This document shows positions 21,412 through 33,600 of a stretch of 64,000 nucleotides of DNA, in pieces. Numbering within the stretch: the stretch's first letter is position 1; every line of letters begins with the position of its first letter. The position numbers were made by a program, and so were the translations under genes. The DNA lies in contig CBDFHG010000006.1 in assembly GCA_965247385.1 (NCBI GenBank), positions 1 to 64,000 of the forward strand, read 5' to 3'. The stretch is from Thermohalobaculum sp965247385. GTDB lineage: Bacteria; Pseudomonadota; Alphaproteobacteria; Rhodobacterales; Rhodobacteraceae. Under the pieces are notes generated by a model that searched no databases, had not been told where the DNA came from, and was given only the letters and a program-made list of their open reading frames with translations.

Positions 21412-22488
21412 GTAAGCGATGTTCTGTGGCCGTTCAGGTTTCTGGTTGACTTTGTGCCCAAGGCAGCAACTCGTCGATATGGCTTTGCAGGTGGCCTTGT
21501 GCGATGCGTGTGAGGGTCTGTTCGATGTAGGCCCGTGGATTGACGTCATTCAATTTGCAGGTCTCGATGAGTGAGGCGATGATGCCCCGGTTTTTTGCCC
21601 CCTCGTCATGGCCTGCGAAGAGAGCGTTTTTGCGGTTGAGGGCAATTGGCCGGATTGAGCGCTCGACAACATTGCTGTCGGTTTCGATGCATCCGTCATC
21701 GAGGAAGAGTTTCAAGCCGTCCATATGTTTTGCAATGTAGCTTAGCGCTTCGCCAAGCCGGGACCGGCGGGAGACGCGGGCACGATTGCCCTGCCAGCCA
21801 ATCCCCAAAGGCTACGACCAGCGGCTTTGTCTGTTCTTGCCGCGCTTTGCGGCGTGCCGGGGCATTTTGTCCACAGATCAGCGCTTCTGTTTTGTAGAAT
21901 GCCACGATCTGTTTCAGACCGGCTTCGGCAATCGGAGCCTTGCCGGGCCCACCCGTTGATTGGGCAATATCGTAAAGTTTTCTCCTGGCATGAGCCCAAC
22001 AGTAGGCAAGCTTGATCGTGCCGCCCACGTGCCTTTGATCGGCAAGGCGGTTGTAACCGGCATAACCATCCACTTGCAGCGTGCCTTGGAAGCCTTCGAG
22101 AAAGCCCTCGCCATGTTTGCCAGCCCGGCTTGGTGCGTAAAAACAGGCAACGCCGGGCGGATCAGCACCACCCCAGGGTCGGTCGTCACGGGCCAGAGCC
22201 CAGAGATACCCAGTTTTAGTCTTGCCCCGTCCCGGATCAAGCACCGGCACCGGGGTTTCGTCCATGAACAGCTTGTTTGATCTCTTCAGATGCGCTGTCA
22301 GGCGTTCAAACACAGGCCTGAGTTCAAAAGCCGCCCGGCCGACCCAGTCGGCCAAAGTCGAGCGGTCAAGATCAATGCCCTGGCGGGCCATGATCCGGGC
22401 TTGTCTGTATAACGGCAAATGATCAGCGAATTTGTCGACCAGGACTTGCGCTATCAGCGCTTCCGTGGGCAGACCACCTTCAATCAAA
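21412..22488 (-). mobile_element. IS66-family remnant, cut at one side by a MITE
   Basis: The right-hand end begins GTAAGCG at 21412, the usual start of IS66 terminal repeats. The body holds the C-terminal two thirds of TnpC. The sequence stops at 22488, exactly where a MITE-like element begins. The tnpA, tnpB and 5' tnpC parts are missing. Confidence 0.75.
21434..22487 (-). pseudogene. tnpC: IS66-family transposase TnpC, truncated and frameshifted
   Basis: The frame from 22487 starts at IEGGLPTEALIAQVLVDKFA, the beginning of the family's central domain. It continues with HLPLYRQARIMARQGIDLDR, KLFMDETPVPVLDPGRGKTK (first catalytic Asp) and LQVDGYAGYN. Near 21790 the frame shifts and the last part reads MDGLKLFLDDGCIETDSNVV then ERSIRPIALNRKNALFAGHD. 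About 150 N-terminal residues are lost at the MITE junction. Confidence 0.85.
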
Positions 22489-22661
22489 GGGAGTTATATC
22501 GAATTGTCACATTTACCCCTTCATTCATCGGGATCATAAATTTCCAGCGTTAAGCCCTGTAATTGAGCAAGAATGCAGCTAACTCAGTGTCAAATCTATG
22601 CCGACTCTCCTGTCGGCCGGCGTCAACCATATGGTCAATGTGACAATTCGATATAACTCCC
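22489..22661. mobile_element. MITE-like element B (173 bp)
   Basis: Perfect inverted repeats GGGAGTTATATCGAATTGTC plus ACAT occupy 22489-22512 and the complement at 22638-22661. The outer GGGAnTTATAT matches element A at 6851-7012, which defines a small family. No coding capacity is seen. The flanking bases do not match (CAATCAAA left, AAAAAATA right). This fits with the truncated IS66 gene on the left and suggests that a deletion or recombination happened at this element. Confidence 0.75.
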
Positions 22662-22703
22662 AAAAAATAGCTCTGGACGGTGCCGTAAAAACCTGTAAAA
22701 CCT

Positions 22704-22787
22704 TCATCGCCTGACACTCCCGTGAACTTCCACAGCATATATGACAGAAAAAGCACTATCGTGAAACGGGTCTCCTGTATCTTCCAT
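22704..22787 (-). CDS. Possible 27-residue small protein or truncated gene start
   Basis: On the minus strand a perfect AGGAGG at 22795-22800 lies 7 nt before an ATG. The ATG opens a 27-codon frame beginning MEDTGDPFHDSAFSVIYAVE and ending GSVRR. A second ATG overlaps its stop (ATGA) and runs into the MITE. The strong ribosome binding site suggests a genuine start, perhaps of a gene later cut by the neighbouring elements. I do not recognise the sequence. Confidence 0.3.
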   Translation of the reverse strand: MEDTGDPFHDSAFSVIYAVEVHGSVRR

Positions 22788-22860
22788 CGTCAAACCTCCT
22801 GAAAAACAAAGAGACTGACTCATCTTATTCAGCTGCGGAAGATGGGGTCAGAACACCGCT

Positions 22861-24419
22861 TACGTAGTCCTCTGTGAACATCTCGGACGCCATTGATTTG
22901 GCGTGATTTTCCGTTGATTTGAAGTAACGGGGTTTGCAAGAAACCTTGTTTTTGTCGATCGTTTTCTTGCGATTTGGGATTCATTTTTCGGTCCGTTTGT
23001 GATTCCCTGAAGGGGTTCCATTCGGGGGTTCAAATGCGACCGAAACAGCAGCAAAGAGCGCGTCACGACGATCTTTTCCGGGCGCGCCTCGATCAGATCA
23101 TCAATATGAAACACGAACTTGCCATCCTGGCGGACAAGATCGGCTGGGCCTGGCTCGACGCGCAACTGGCGGAGAGTTTTTCCGACCAGGGCCGCCCGGC
23201 GGAGCCGGTGCGCTTCATGATCGGCATGTTCCTGTTGAAGCACACCTACGCCCTCTCCGACGAGCAGGTCTGGGCCCGCTGGGTGCACGACCCCTGTTTC
23301 CGGTACTTCACCGGCGAGGAATTTTTCCAGCATGACCTGCCGCACGAGCGTTCCGGCATGAGCCACTGGAGAAAACGCATCGGCGACAAGCTGGAGGTTC
23401 TGCTGCAGGAAAGCCTGAGGATTGCCCACGACACCGGTGCCTTGAGCAAGCGCGATCTGGCCCGGGTCACGGTGGACACCACGGTGGACACCACGGTGCA
23501 GCCCAAGAACGTCACCTTCCCGACCGACGCGAAACTTCTGGAGACCGCGACCCGCCAGCTCGGCAAGCTGGCCAAAGAGCATGATGCGCCGCTCCGGCAG
23601 TCTTGTGCGCGCCTCGCCAAGCGGGCGGCGATGATGGCCGGGCGCTACGCCCACGCCAAAACAGTTCAAGCGCATGAACAGGCAAATCAAGTTCCCGCGC
23701 CCCCGCCTGGGCCGGATCATTCGCGACATCCGACGCAAGACCGAAGGCGACGAGGATCTGCCGGAAGCCTTCGCCGCAGCCTTGTCCAAAGCCTCGCGAA
23801 TCCGTGGCCGGAAGCAGCGCCAACGCGGCTGGAAGCTCTGTTCCCGGCACGCGCCCGAGACCCGAGTGCATCGGCAAGGGCAAGGCGCACAAGCCTTGTG
23901 AGTTCGGCGTCAAGGTCTCGCTCACGACGACCAACAGGCGTGCCAGGGGCGGGCAGTTCATCCTCCATGCCAGGGCGCTCCCCGGCAATCCCCGGCAATC
24001 CCTGTGACGGCCACACCCTGAAACAGGTCATCGAGGAAACCGAGGCGCTGACCGGACGCGAAATCGAGCGGGCTTATGTCGACAAGGGCTACCGGGGCCA
24101 CGACGCACCAAAGCCGGGCCGGGTCTTCAGATCCGGTCAGAAGCGCGGCGTCCATGGCCAGATCAAGAAGGAACCGAGGCGGCGATCCGCCCATCGAGGC
24201 GGTGACCGGCCATTGCCAGACCGACGGCCACCTGGAGCGAAACTTCCTGCACGGCCGACTCGGCGACCAGATCAACGCCGTCATGAGCGCCGTCGGCTAC
24301 AACCTCCGCCGCATCCTCAAGTGGCTGAGAAAACTTTTGTGGAAAATCATCGCCGCAATGGTGACCGCCATAACACCACAATCAGCGCTCAAACCGGCTT
24401 CTTGACAGCGGACTACGTA
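22861..24419 (+). mobile_element. IS5-family insertion sequence of a second type (defective)
   Basis: Inverted repeats TACGTAGTCCTCTGT (22861-22875) and ACAGCGGACTACGTA (24405-24419) bound the element, with one mismatch. The single transposase gene is broken in several places. The element is unrelated in sequence to the IS5 copies at 7616 and 37612. Confidence 0.75.
23034..24405 (+). pseudogene. IS5-family transposase with at least three frameshifts
   Basis: The gene begins MRPKQQQRARHDDLFRARLD at 23034. It keeps the DUF772 region EQVWARWVHDPCFRYFTGEE and the first catalytic motif ARVTVDTTVDTTVQPKNVTF, where a six-codon repeat (VDTTVDTT) looks like a tandem duplication. The reading changes frame near 23660, near 23860 and near 24170. 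Later pieces read GKAHKPCEFGVKVSLTTTN, then GNPCDGHTLKQVIEETEAL and RAYVDKGYRGHD, and end with INAVMSAVGYNLRRILKWL. The gene is not functional as written. Confidence 0.85.
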
Positions 24420-24420
24420 T

Positions 24421-24572
24421 AACGGGCAGAAGCCGGCTGGAATACGCTGGCACTGGAACCGGGTGATCTGCCGCCCTTTGAAGAGCGCTTCGCCATGATG
24501 CGTGATACGGAGGCAACAGCAATTTTGACGGGACGGTTTTCCGCAGAACCGCCGCATCTCATGAGGCCATAA
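24421..24572 (+). pseudogene. Orphan 3' end of an unrecognised gene
   Basis: Directly after the IS5 end an open plus frame reads GWNTLALEPGDLPPFEERFA then MMRDTEATAILTGRFSAEPP and stops at 24572. It looks like the C-terminus of a gene whose front was lost to the IS insertion. It is convergent with the adhesin gene, 35 bp away. No family is recognised. Confidence 0.3.
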
Positions 24573-24607
24573 GGTCAATTCTGTTTGGTGCCGACAGGGA
24601 TACGGCG

Positions 24608-27600
24608 CTAAAAGCGGACTTCGCCTTTCAGCATGATCGCGTGATCGGCGGCACCGTCGCTACTCTCGTGGCGCTCGCCGGTCAAATTCAGCTCAAACAA
24701 CGCGCCAAGTTCCCATTCCATCCCCAGGCGATAATTTCTGGCAGAGTCGCCGAAGGTCAACTCGCTGTAGGGGGTCAGCAGACCGCGCCCGCCGAACGCG
24801 GGCAGCCCGTAGCCAAGGCGCAGGTCCATGCGCGCGCCGTAATCCCGCTCGCCGTCGATCTTGTCGTGCAGGCCCTGTTGCCACAATCTTTGGGTGCCGC
24901 TGCCGGTCTTGCCGTAGCCGGGACTCAGGTTGAACGACAGCCCGCGCCCGTTTCCTCGCTCCAGGCGAATCAGGCCATTAACGCCCCATTCCCCATAGCT
25001 GTCCCGTCCCACCAAGGTGCGCGCCCGGCCTTCCAGGGTCAGGCCCATGACCGGATTGCTGTAGCGCACGCCGCCACCCAGTTCGGCCCCGAAACCGGTC
25101 TCGCCGTCGCCGCCGTCATGCCGCACCCCGACCTCCAGGCTCGGCTCCAGCTGCGCCCCGTCTGCCAGCGTGTGCGTCCGGCTCCCTTCCAGGATCATCC
25201 GCACCCGCCGCGCGTCCACCGTCAGGGCCGCCATCTCATCGCTACCCTCCACTTCCATCTCCGTCAGCAAAGCGTCGCCCTTGAGCCGGAGCGTGGTCGC
25301 GCCCACCTTCAACAACCGGCCGAGGCCGCCCACGGCCACGGTGCGCATCTCGACATCGCTCGACGCTTGCTGCGCCTCATTGGCGATCTCCAGATCGCCC
25401 CAGCCGTAGCCCACGGTGGCCCACAGATCCAGCTTCCCCGAAAGCGCGCTCCAGCCCACATAGGGATGGAAGCTGGTGAGGTCCAACTCATAATCACCGC
25501 TACGATCGGGGTCGCTGTAGTCCAGATCGACCCGACTCCAGGACACCGCCAGGCCGACCAGCAGGTCGTCGCGCAGGCGGGCGTCCGCGCCCAGATGGGC
25601 GCTGAACAGGTCGCCGTCCCAGTCCACCGCCCCGCCGGAACCGTCGAGGTTGCTGTAGTCGCCCGCGCCCCAGAAGGCGAGCGAAGACAGACCGGGCGCG
25701 CCCGCCGCGGCGCGCGCATTCAGCGGCAAGACAAAGTCGCCGCCGCCGAGCAGATCTTTCAGGCTGAGCGTGCCGTCAGCCATAGCTTGCCCGTGGCTGG
25801 CGAGCGCGCCGGCCACGCCGGCCACGGTGGTCTGGCCGCCGAGATTGAAACTGCCCGCGCTGTCGGTGACGCCGTCAGCGCGAGCTTGTGTCACGCGCCG
25901 CGCAATCGCGCCCACCGTGTGGCCGGCGATGGCGCGGGCCACTTCCGGCAGAATCGTGCGGTTGAGGTCGGCAAACCGTGGCAAGGCCACGGTGACGGTG
26001 AAGGTCTGCGTGGCGACGACGGGCGTGGCCGCCGAGTCGGTGACCGTATAGGTCAGGGTGGTGGCGCTCGTCACCGCGGTCGGCGTGCCCGTGAGCTTGC
26101 GGGTGTCCGGATCGAAGCCCAGACCCGCCGGCAGGGTGCCGGTCAGGGTGTAGGTCAGGTCGCCGGTGCCGCCGGTCGCCGCCGGCAGGGTCAGGGCGGT
26201 GATCGCCGTGTCCACGGTATAGCTCTGGTCGTCCGGCGCGGTCAGCGCCAGGGGGGCCGCGGCCACGGTGACGGTGAAGGTCTGGCTGGCGGTGGCATTG
26301 GCGTCGGTCACCGTGTAGGTCAGGGTGGTGGTCGCCAGCGCAGTCGGTGTGCCCGTGAGCCTGCGGCTGGCCGCATCGAAGGTCAGACCCGTCGGCAGGG
26401 CGGCACCCGCCGGCCCGGTCAGGGTGTAGCTCAGGGCGCCGCTGCCGCCGGTCGCCGCCGGCAGGGTCAGGGCGGCGATCTCGGTGTCCACGGTATAGTT
26501 CTGGTCGTCCGGCGCGGTCAGCACCAGTGGTGCGGGCGGGCGCGGATCGCTCGCTTCGGTTGCCGTGGCGGGGCCTGTGTTGCCGGCGGTGTCCGTTGCG
26601 CCATTGGCGGCGAAACTGAGGGTTACTTTGCCAGCCATGACTGGCGTGTAGGCGATAGTGTAGGTCGTGGCGTCGACGCTGCCGGTGACGCTATCAATGG
26701 TGGCGTTGGTGGCGCTGAAACCCGCCACATCCACACCAGTGACCGGTTCGCTGAACTCAATATCATCGGTCGCCTGCCGGCCTGCCGTGAGGCTGCCGCT
26801 GATGTCGAAGCTACTCACCGTCGGCGCGATGGTGTCAATGACGATGGCGCTGGGTTGCTCGCCCGGGTCAAAGTCCGCGCCGGCGTCCATGGAAACCAGG
26901 AGGCCGATGTCGTAGGTCACCGCGCCTTGCACGTCCGCGACATCCGGCGCCACAACCGTGTAGGTTGCGGTGTATTCATTTGCGTTTGTGGTGACGGGTG
27001 CCGTTTGCCCGGCGATGGTCGCGGTTGGTGTCGCCGACAAGGCTTTGGAGACGGTGAAGGTCAGGGTCAGGGTGTCGCCGGCTTTGGCGTAGCCCGTGTT
27101 GGCGTTGCTGGTGGTGAGTGCCTGTGCGGTGACGCTCGGCGCGGCGATCGCCACTACCGACGCGGTCGGTGCGCTGGTGGCGATCGTGCTGCCCGTGCTG
27201 TCGTTGTAAGTGGCGACGGCTTGCAGGGTGCGGTCTACGTCGCCAGCCACCGGGGAGTAGGCCGCATCGGTTGCGCCGCTGATGTCGGTGTAGATACCGG
27301 CGCTACTGGATTTGGATTGCCATTGCCAGGTCGTGCCGGTGACGGCTGCCGAGCCGCTGTCCGCATCGGTCACGCTGGCGGTCAAGGTATCGCCCACTCG
27401 CGGCGCGCCCGACACCGTTGTGCCATCACGGGTGATGGCGATGGCGACCATGCCGTCTTCGTCATCCACATTGGTGACGGTGACGGTAACATCCAGCGTG
27501 TCGCTCTCGTTTGGATCACCGTCGTCGGTGGCGGTGATGGTAACGGAGTAAATATTGCTCGTGGCGACGGAGGCCGGAGTTTCAAAGTCCCGTACCGTGT

Positions 27601-30600
27601 TGAAAGTCAAAGCCCCGTTTGTATCAATGCTGAAATCGGCCGCATCAGTGCCGCCCAGGGTCCAGGTAACGGTGTCGCCCTCGGCATCGGGCGCGGTATA
27701 AGTCGCCACCGCGGTCGCGACAGGAGTGTTCTCGGCATAATCCACCGCCGCATCCGCAGTGCCTATCACCGGCGCGGTGTTCGCGGTCGGCGTGGCGGTG
27801 CCAGTTGCGCTCGCCACGGTCGCGGGACCGGTGTTGCCGGCGACATCGGCCACGCTGTCTATGGCAAGGGTCAGGCTGAAGCCTGCCTCGGTCGGGGTGA
27901 AGTGGATGGTATAGGCACGGTCGGAGCCGCTGTCGAGGGCTACGCTATTCACCATGGCGCCATCGGCGGTGATGTCGGCGCTAACAAAGTCCACCGCTTC
28001 GGAGAAGGTGATGGGGTGCATCTGCGCCGTGCCAATCACGCCTGCGGCAATGGTGCCGAAGGTCTCCACCGTCGGCCGAGTGATGTCCACGGTAACCGCG
28101 CCGAGTAAGACAGGTTCGGTGCCCTCTCCAATCTGAGTGACTTGCACATCGTCATCGTCATATACGCCTTCATCCAGGGTGAAACCGGTGCCGGTGCCGG
28201 TGTTGGAAGTAGTGCCGCCATCGCTGGTGTATGACCAGCCGGCCCCGGGGTTCATCACATTCACCTTGCCATTGCTGGTGATGCCATCGCCGTCAATGCC
28301 AGTGTCTGCCTCCAGGGCGATGCGAAACGTTCCCGGCGCGAGCACGGTGATGGTTACCGTGTCGGTGCTTGTTTCCTGGGGAGTGCCGGCATCGGTAACG
28401 GTCAGGCTGAATATCAACTCATCTCCAAGAGCCGGCGCGGTGAAGGTCGGCATGGCGGTATCAGCACCGCTCAAGGTGACATCCCTGCCTTTGGTCTGCG
28501 TCCAGGCATAACTCAGCGCATTGTTATCACCATCGGGGTCGTCGCTGCCAGAGCCGTCCAGAGTCACGCGCGCGCCGGTATCCACATTCCGCTGATCGGG
28601 CCCGGCATCGGCAACCGGCGGCGTGTTGATCGCGCTCATCGGCGTGGCGGTTATGGCGGCTGCTACCTCTCCGGGACCCGTGGCGTTCCTGGCTGTCACC
28701 GTGAAGGTGTATGTCGTGCCGTTGGCAAGACCCGTGACGACGGCACCGGTTCCGGCGCGTACGCCGTCATCAAACGTCTCCGTGCCGTCACCGTCATCGT
28801 ATGTGACCACATAATCGGTGATGTCCGCGCCGCTGCCACCGGTTGTGCTCGCCGCATCCCAGGTCAGCGTGACCGTGGTATCGCCGGGCACCGCCGCCAG
28901 GTTGGTCGGCGCGCCCGGCACGGTGCGCTGCTGGGCGTTGGTCACATAAGCGCCTGCCACTTCGGTGGTGGTGCCGCTGCCGGCTTTGGCGCGCACGCGC
29001 ACAGTGTAGCCGGTGCTTGCCGTCAAGCCGGTGATGGCGGCGGTCTCGTCAGTCACCACGACATTCGTAGCCGTGTAGGTGTCGTCGCCCGCGCCGGTCA
29101 CTTTATATTCCACATCAAAGCCGGTGGTCGGGTCTTTGTCGGTGTCGGATCCTTGCCCCCAGGACACCCCTAAGGCAAAATCGGCGGGCGTGCTCACATC
29201 GTTGACGGTGACGCCGGTAATGGCGCGCGGTTGCGCCACATTGGGGATGATGATGTCCACCGTTTCGGTAACGGGGGTGCTGCCATCGACTGCCGGGGTC
29301 ACGCTCAACTCAAAAGTCAAGGTGGTGTTGACGGTTACATAAGGCGCGGTGAAACTCGCATCCTCCGAGTCGGTGATGGCGAGGGCTTCGCCCGGCGTTA
29401 CGTCTGCGCCGTTGGTCCTGGTGTGCGTCCATAAAATGACCGGGCTGGTGCCAGGATTGGTGATGGTGCCATCCAGATTCACCGTGGCGCCTTCCCGCAC
29501 ACCAGCTTGATTCGCGCCGGCATTCACCCTCAGGGTGGTATCGGGGGGGGTGACTTCGTCTGACGCTTCGCCCTTGCCCACCGAGTTCACCGCGCGCACC
29601 TGGAAGAAGTATGCGGTGTCGTTGGTCAAGCCGGCCACGATGACCGGCGAGGTGGCCGCCGCTATCCACACGCCATATCCGCCAGTGCCTGCTTTTACGC
29701 GATACTCATAGCCGGTGATGGCCGCGCCGCCGGTTGCGCTCGGCGCCGTCCATGTCAGCGTGACCGTGGTATCGCCAGCTTCCGCCGTCAAACCGGTCGG
29801 CGCGGACGGCAGGCCGCCGACGATGATGTTGAATTTGCGGGTCAAGGTGGAAGGCGAGGAGTCGAAGGTAGCGGTATAGGTCATCGGGTAGACCCCCGTC
29901 ACGGTCGGCGCTCCCGTCAAGAGTCGGTTGCTTGAATCGAAATCCAGCCCGGGCGGAAGGTCGGTCAGGGTGTATGACGGCAGGCGATCGCTGCCATGAC
30001 CGGAAAGGGGGGGGAACTGCCCTAAGATCCCAACATCCTCATTCACGCGCAATCGCAGAGTGCCAAACTTGAAGTATGTCCCCCCACCAAGGAAAAACGG
30101 TCCCTCCACTCGCAACTCGAATTGCAGCCTTGCCGTCCTGCCGGTGTCATCCGTTGCCGTGTAGGTATATGTCGTGCGCTTGCCCACGGTCGGTGTGCCG
30201 GACAGCGTGCGGCTGTCCGCATCAAAGATTAGTCCGTCCGGCAGGTCTGGCCTCAGAGTGTAGGTCAGTCCAGTGCCGCCGGTGGCTGCCGGCAGGACCA
30301 AGTCGGTGATCTCGGTGTCCACGGTATAGCTCTGGTCGTCCAGCGCGCTCAGCGCCAGGGGGGCGATCACGGTGACGGTGAAGGTCTGGCTGGTGCTGGC
30401 GTCATTGGTGTCGGTCACCGTGTAGGTCAGGGTGGTGATCGCCGCCGCGGTCGGCGTGCCGGACAGCGTGCGGCTGCCAGCGTCAAAGCGCAGACCCGCC
30501 GGCAGGGCGACGCCAGCCGGCCCGGTCAGGGTGTAGCGCAGGGTGCCGGTGCCGCCGCTGGCCGCCGACAGGACCAGGGGGGTGATCAGCGTGTCCGCGG

Positions 30601-33600
30601 TATAGCTCTGGTCGTCCGGCGCGGTCAGCGCCAGGGGGGCGGCGGTAACGATTGCGGTCGGTGCGCTGGTGGCTTCGTCGGTGTTGCCGCCAAAACCATC
30701 GGTGTAAGAGACAACCACGCGCAGGGTGTTGCCTTCATCAGCAGCCACCACCTCGTATGTATTTTGGTCACCACCGATGTCTATGGGCACGTCGCCGCCG
30801 GACGGCAATCGTTGCCATTGATAGCCGGAGATGCTAATCGCGCCCACGCTATCCTCGTCGGTTACCGTGCCGGCGGTTAGCATTGCGCCAACCTGCGCGT
30901 TGCCGGTGATGGTGTTGACGCTGCCGGCATCTTCCGCATCAGTAACCGTTATCGTTACCATCGTCGCGGCGCTGGTCTCGGACTCGCTGTCGGTGGCGGT
31001 TACGGTGATTTCATAGCTGTTGTCGGTGTTGGCATCCGCCGGTGCCTCAAAGTTTGGCGGTTCCCTGAAGGTCAAGACGCCCCTTGGGCTGTCAAGCATG
31101 AATTCAAGCATGAAGTGTCCCGCATCGGTTCCGCCGAGGGTGAAGCCGGTAATGGTTCTGGTGCCAGTCGCGATCGCAGTGAAGGTCGCCACAGTGCCCG
31201 TGGCATTTTCGGCAAACTCTCTTACAACTGGTGGTGTAGCAAGAGTGGTTACATCAACCGCGTCAGAATCTGGACTTGTCCCGGCAGAATTTGTTGCTGT
31301 AACGACATACTTGTACGATGTCTCAGGAGTCAGGCCAGTATCAGTGGCAGTCAATGCATTGCCTGAAAACACTACTACATCAGCACCGCCATCAACAACT
31401 CTGGTCAGGGTATAACTGTCGGCATTATCCACTGCACCCCATGAGAGTGCTATGCTGGTATCAGTGATTGTTCCTGTAGAAAATTGAGGTGGTTCAAGCG
31501 TGGTCGCGGCTACGGCCACGGTGACGGTGAAGGTCGTCTGGCTGGTGGCGCCATTGACGTCGGTCACCGTGTAGGTCAGCACGGTGATCGCCGCCGTGCC
31601 CGGCGTGCCGGACAGCGTGCGGGTGCGGGCGGTAAAGTCCAGTCCCGCCGGCAGGGCATCGCCCCCTGGGCCGGTCAGGTCGTAGGTCAGGGGCGGGGAG
31701 CCGCCGGTCGCTTTCGGCAGGATCACGTCGACCGCCGTGTTCACGGTATAGCCCTGGTTGTCCACCAGGGGCAGCTCCACGTCGTCGAAGACGATGATGA
31801 GGAAGGATTCCGTGGTGCTGGCGCCATTGGCGTCGGTCACCGTGTAGAACACGCGGTTAAAGTCAGCGCGCACGGTCGGTGTGCCGGACAGCGTGCGGCT
31901 GGCGGGGGTAAAGGTCAGACCCGCCGGCAGGGCGCCGGTCAGAGTGTAGGTCAGTTCGCCGGTGCCGCCGGTCGCCACCGGCAGGGTCACGTCGACCGCC
32001 GTGCCCACGGTATAGAACTGGAGGCGCGGCCGCGTCAGCGTCACGTCGGCGTTCACGGTGACGGTGAAGTCCTGCGTGGCGACGACGGGCGTGGTCGCCG
32101 AGTCGGTGACCGTATAGGTCAGGATGGTGGTCGCCGCCGCGGTCGGCGTGCCGGACAGCGTGCGGCTGGCCGGATTGAAGGACAGACCCGCTGGCAGGGC
32201 ATCGCCCGGCCCGGTCAGAGTGTAGGTCGGTTCGCCGATGCCGCCGGTGGCCGCCGGCAGGGTCACGTCGACCGCCGTGTCCACGGTATAGTTCTGGTCG
32301 TCCAGATCGGGCAGCACCAGGGGGGCGAGCACGGTGACGGTGACGGTGAAGTCCTGCGTGGCGACGACGGGCGTGGCCGCCGAGTCGGTGACCGTATAGG
32401 TCAGGATGGTGGTCGCCAGCGCAGTCGGTGTGCCCGTGAGCCTGCGGCTGGCCGGATTGAAGCTCAGACCCGCCGGCAGGGCATCGCCCATTGGCCCGGT
32501 CAGGGCGTAGGTCAGGTCGCCGATGCCACCGGTCGCTTTCGGCAGCTCCAGTTCGGCGATCTCGGTGTCCACGGTATATCTCTGGTTGGCCTGCGCGGGC
32601 AGCGCCAGGGCGGCGATAACGGTTGCGGTCGGTGCGCTGGTGGCTCGGTCGGTGTTGCTGCCAAAACCATCAGTGTAAGAGACAACCACGCGCAGGGTGT
32701 CGCCTGCATCAGCAGCCACCACCTCGTATGTATTTTGATCATCACCGATGTTTATGGGCACGCCGCCGCCGGACGGCAATCGTTGCCATTGATAGCCGCT
32801 AATCGCGCCCACGCTATCCTCGTCGGTTACCGTGGCGGTCAGGGTCATCCCGACCTGCGCGTTGCCGGTGATGCTGACGCTGCCGGGATCTTCCGCATCA
32901 GTAACCCTTATCGTTACCTCCCTCGCGAGGTTGTCATCGAATATGCTGTCGTCGGTGGCGGTTACGGCGATTTCATACCTGTTGTCGGTGTTGGCATCCG
33001 CCGGTGCCTCAAAGTTTGGCGGTTCCCTGAAGGTCACGACGCCCCTTGAGAGGCGTCTGCCAGGTATGAATTCAAGCATGAAGTGTTCCGCATCGTCTCC
33101 GCCGAGGTTGAAGCCGGTAATGGTTCTGGTGCCAGTCGCGGTCGCAGTGAAGCTCGCCACAACGCCCGTGGTATTTTCGTCAACCTCTAATAGAGATGGT
33201 GCAGGTCCAGGTCCAGGTGTAGCACGAGTGGTTGCATCAACCTCGTTAGAATTTGCACTTGTCCCGGCAGAATTTGTTGCTGTAACGACATACTTGTACG
33301 GTGTCTCAGGAGTCAGGCCAGTATCAGTGGCAGTCAATTCACCGGTTGTTGCCACTACTACATCAGCACCGACCTCAACAACTCTGGTCAGGGTATAACT
33401 TTCGGCATTTGTCACTGCACCCCATGAGAGTGCTATGCTGGTATCAGTGATTGTTCCTGCAGAAAAAAGTACAGGTGGTACAGGCGTGGTCGCGTCCACG
33501 GCCACGGCCACGGTGAAGGGCCGCATGACGGCGACGGGCGTGACCGCCGAGTCGGTGACCGTATAGGTCAGGGTGGTGGTCGCCTCCACGGTCGGCGTGC

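Noticed and set aside
24641..28108. A 1155-codon plus-strand open frame opposite the adhesin
   Set aside because: It mirrors the repeated, GC-rich adhesin codons, has no family motifs or ribosome binding site, and lies wholly inside a convincing gene on the other strand.
31484..33049. A 521-codon plus-strand open frame rich in Gly, Arg and His
   Set aside because: Composition is that of an antisense shadow of the adhesin repeats; the same shadow appears in the duplicated copy.
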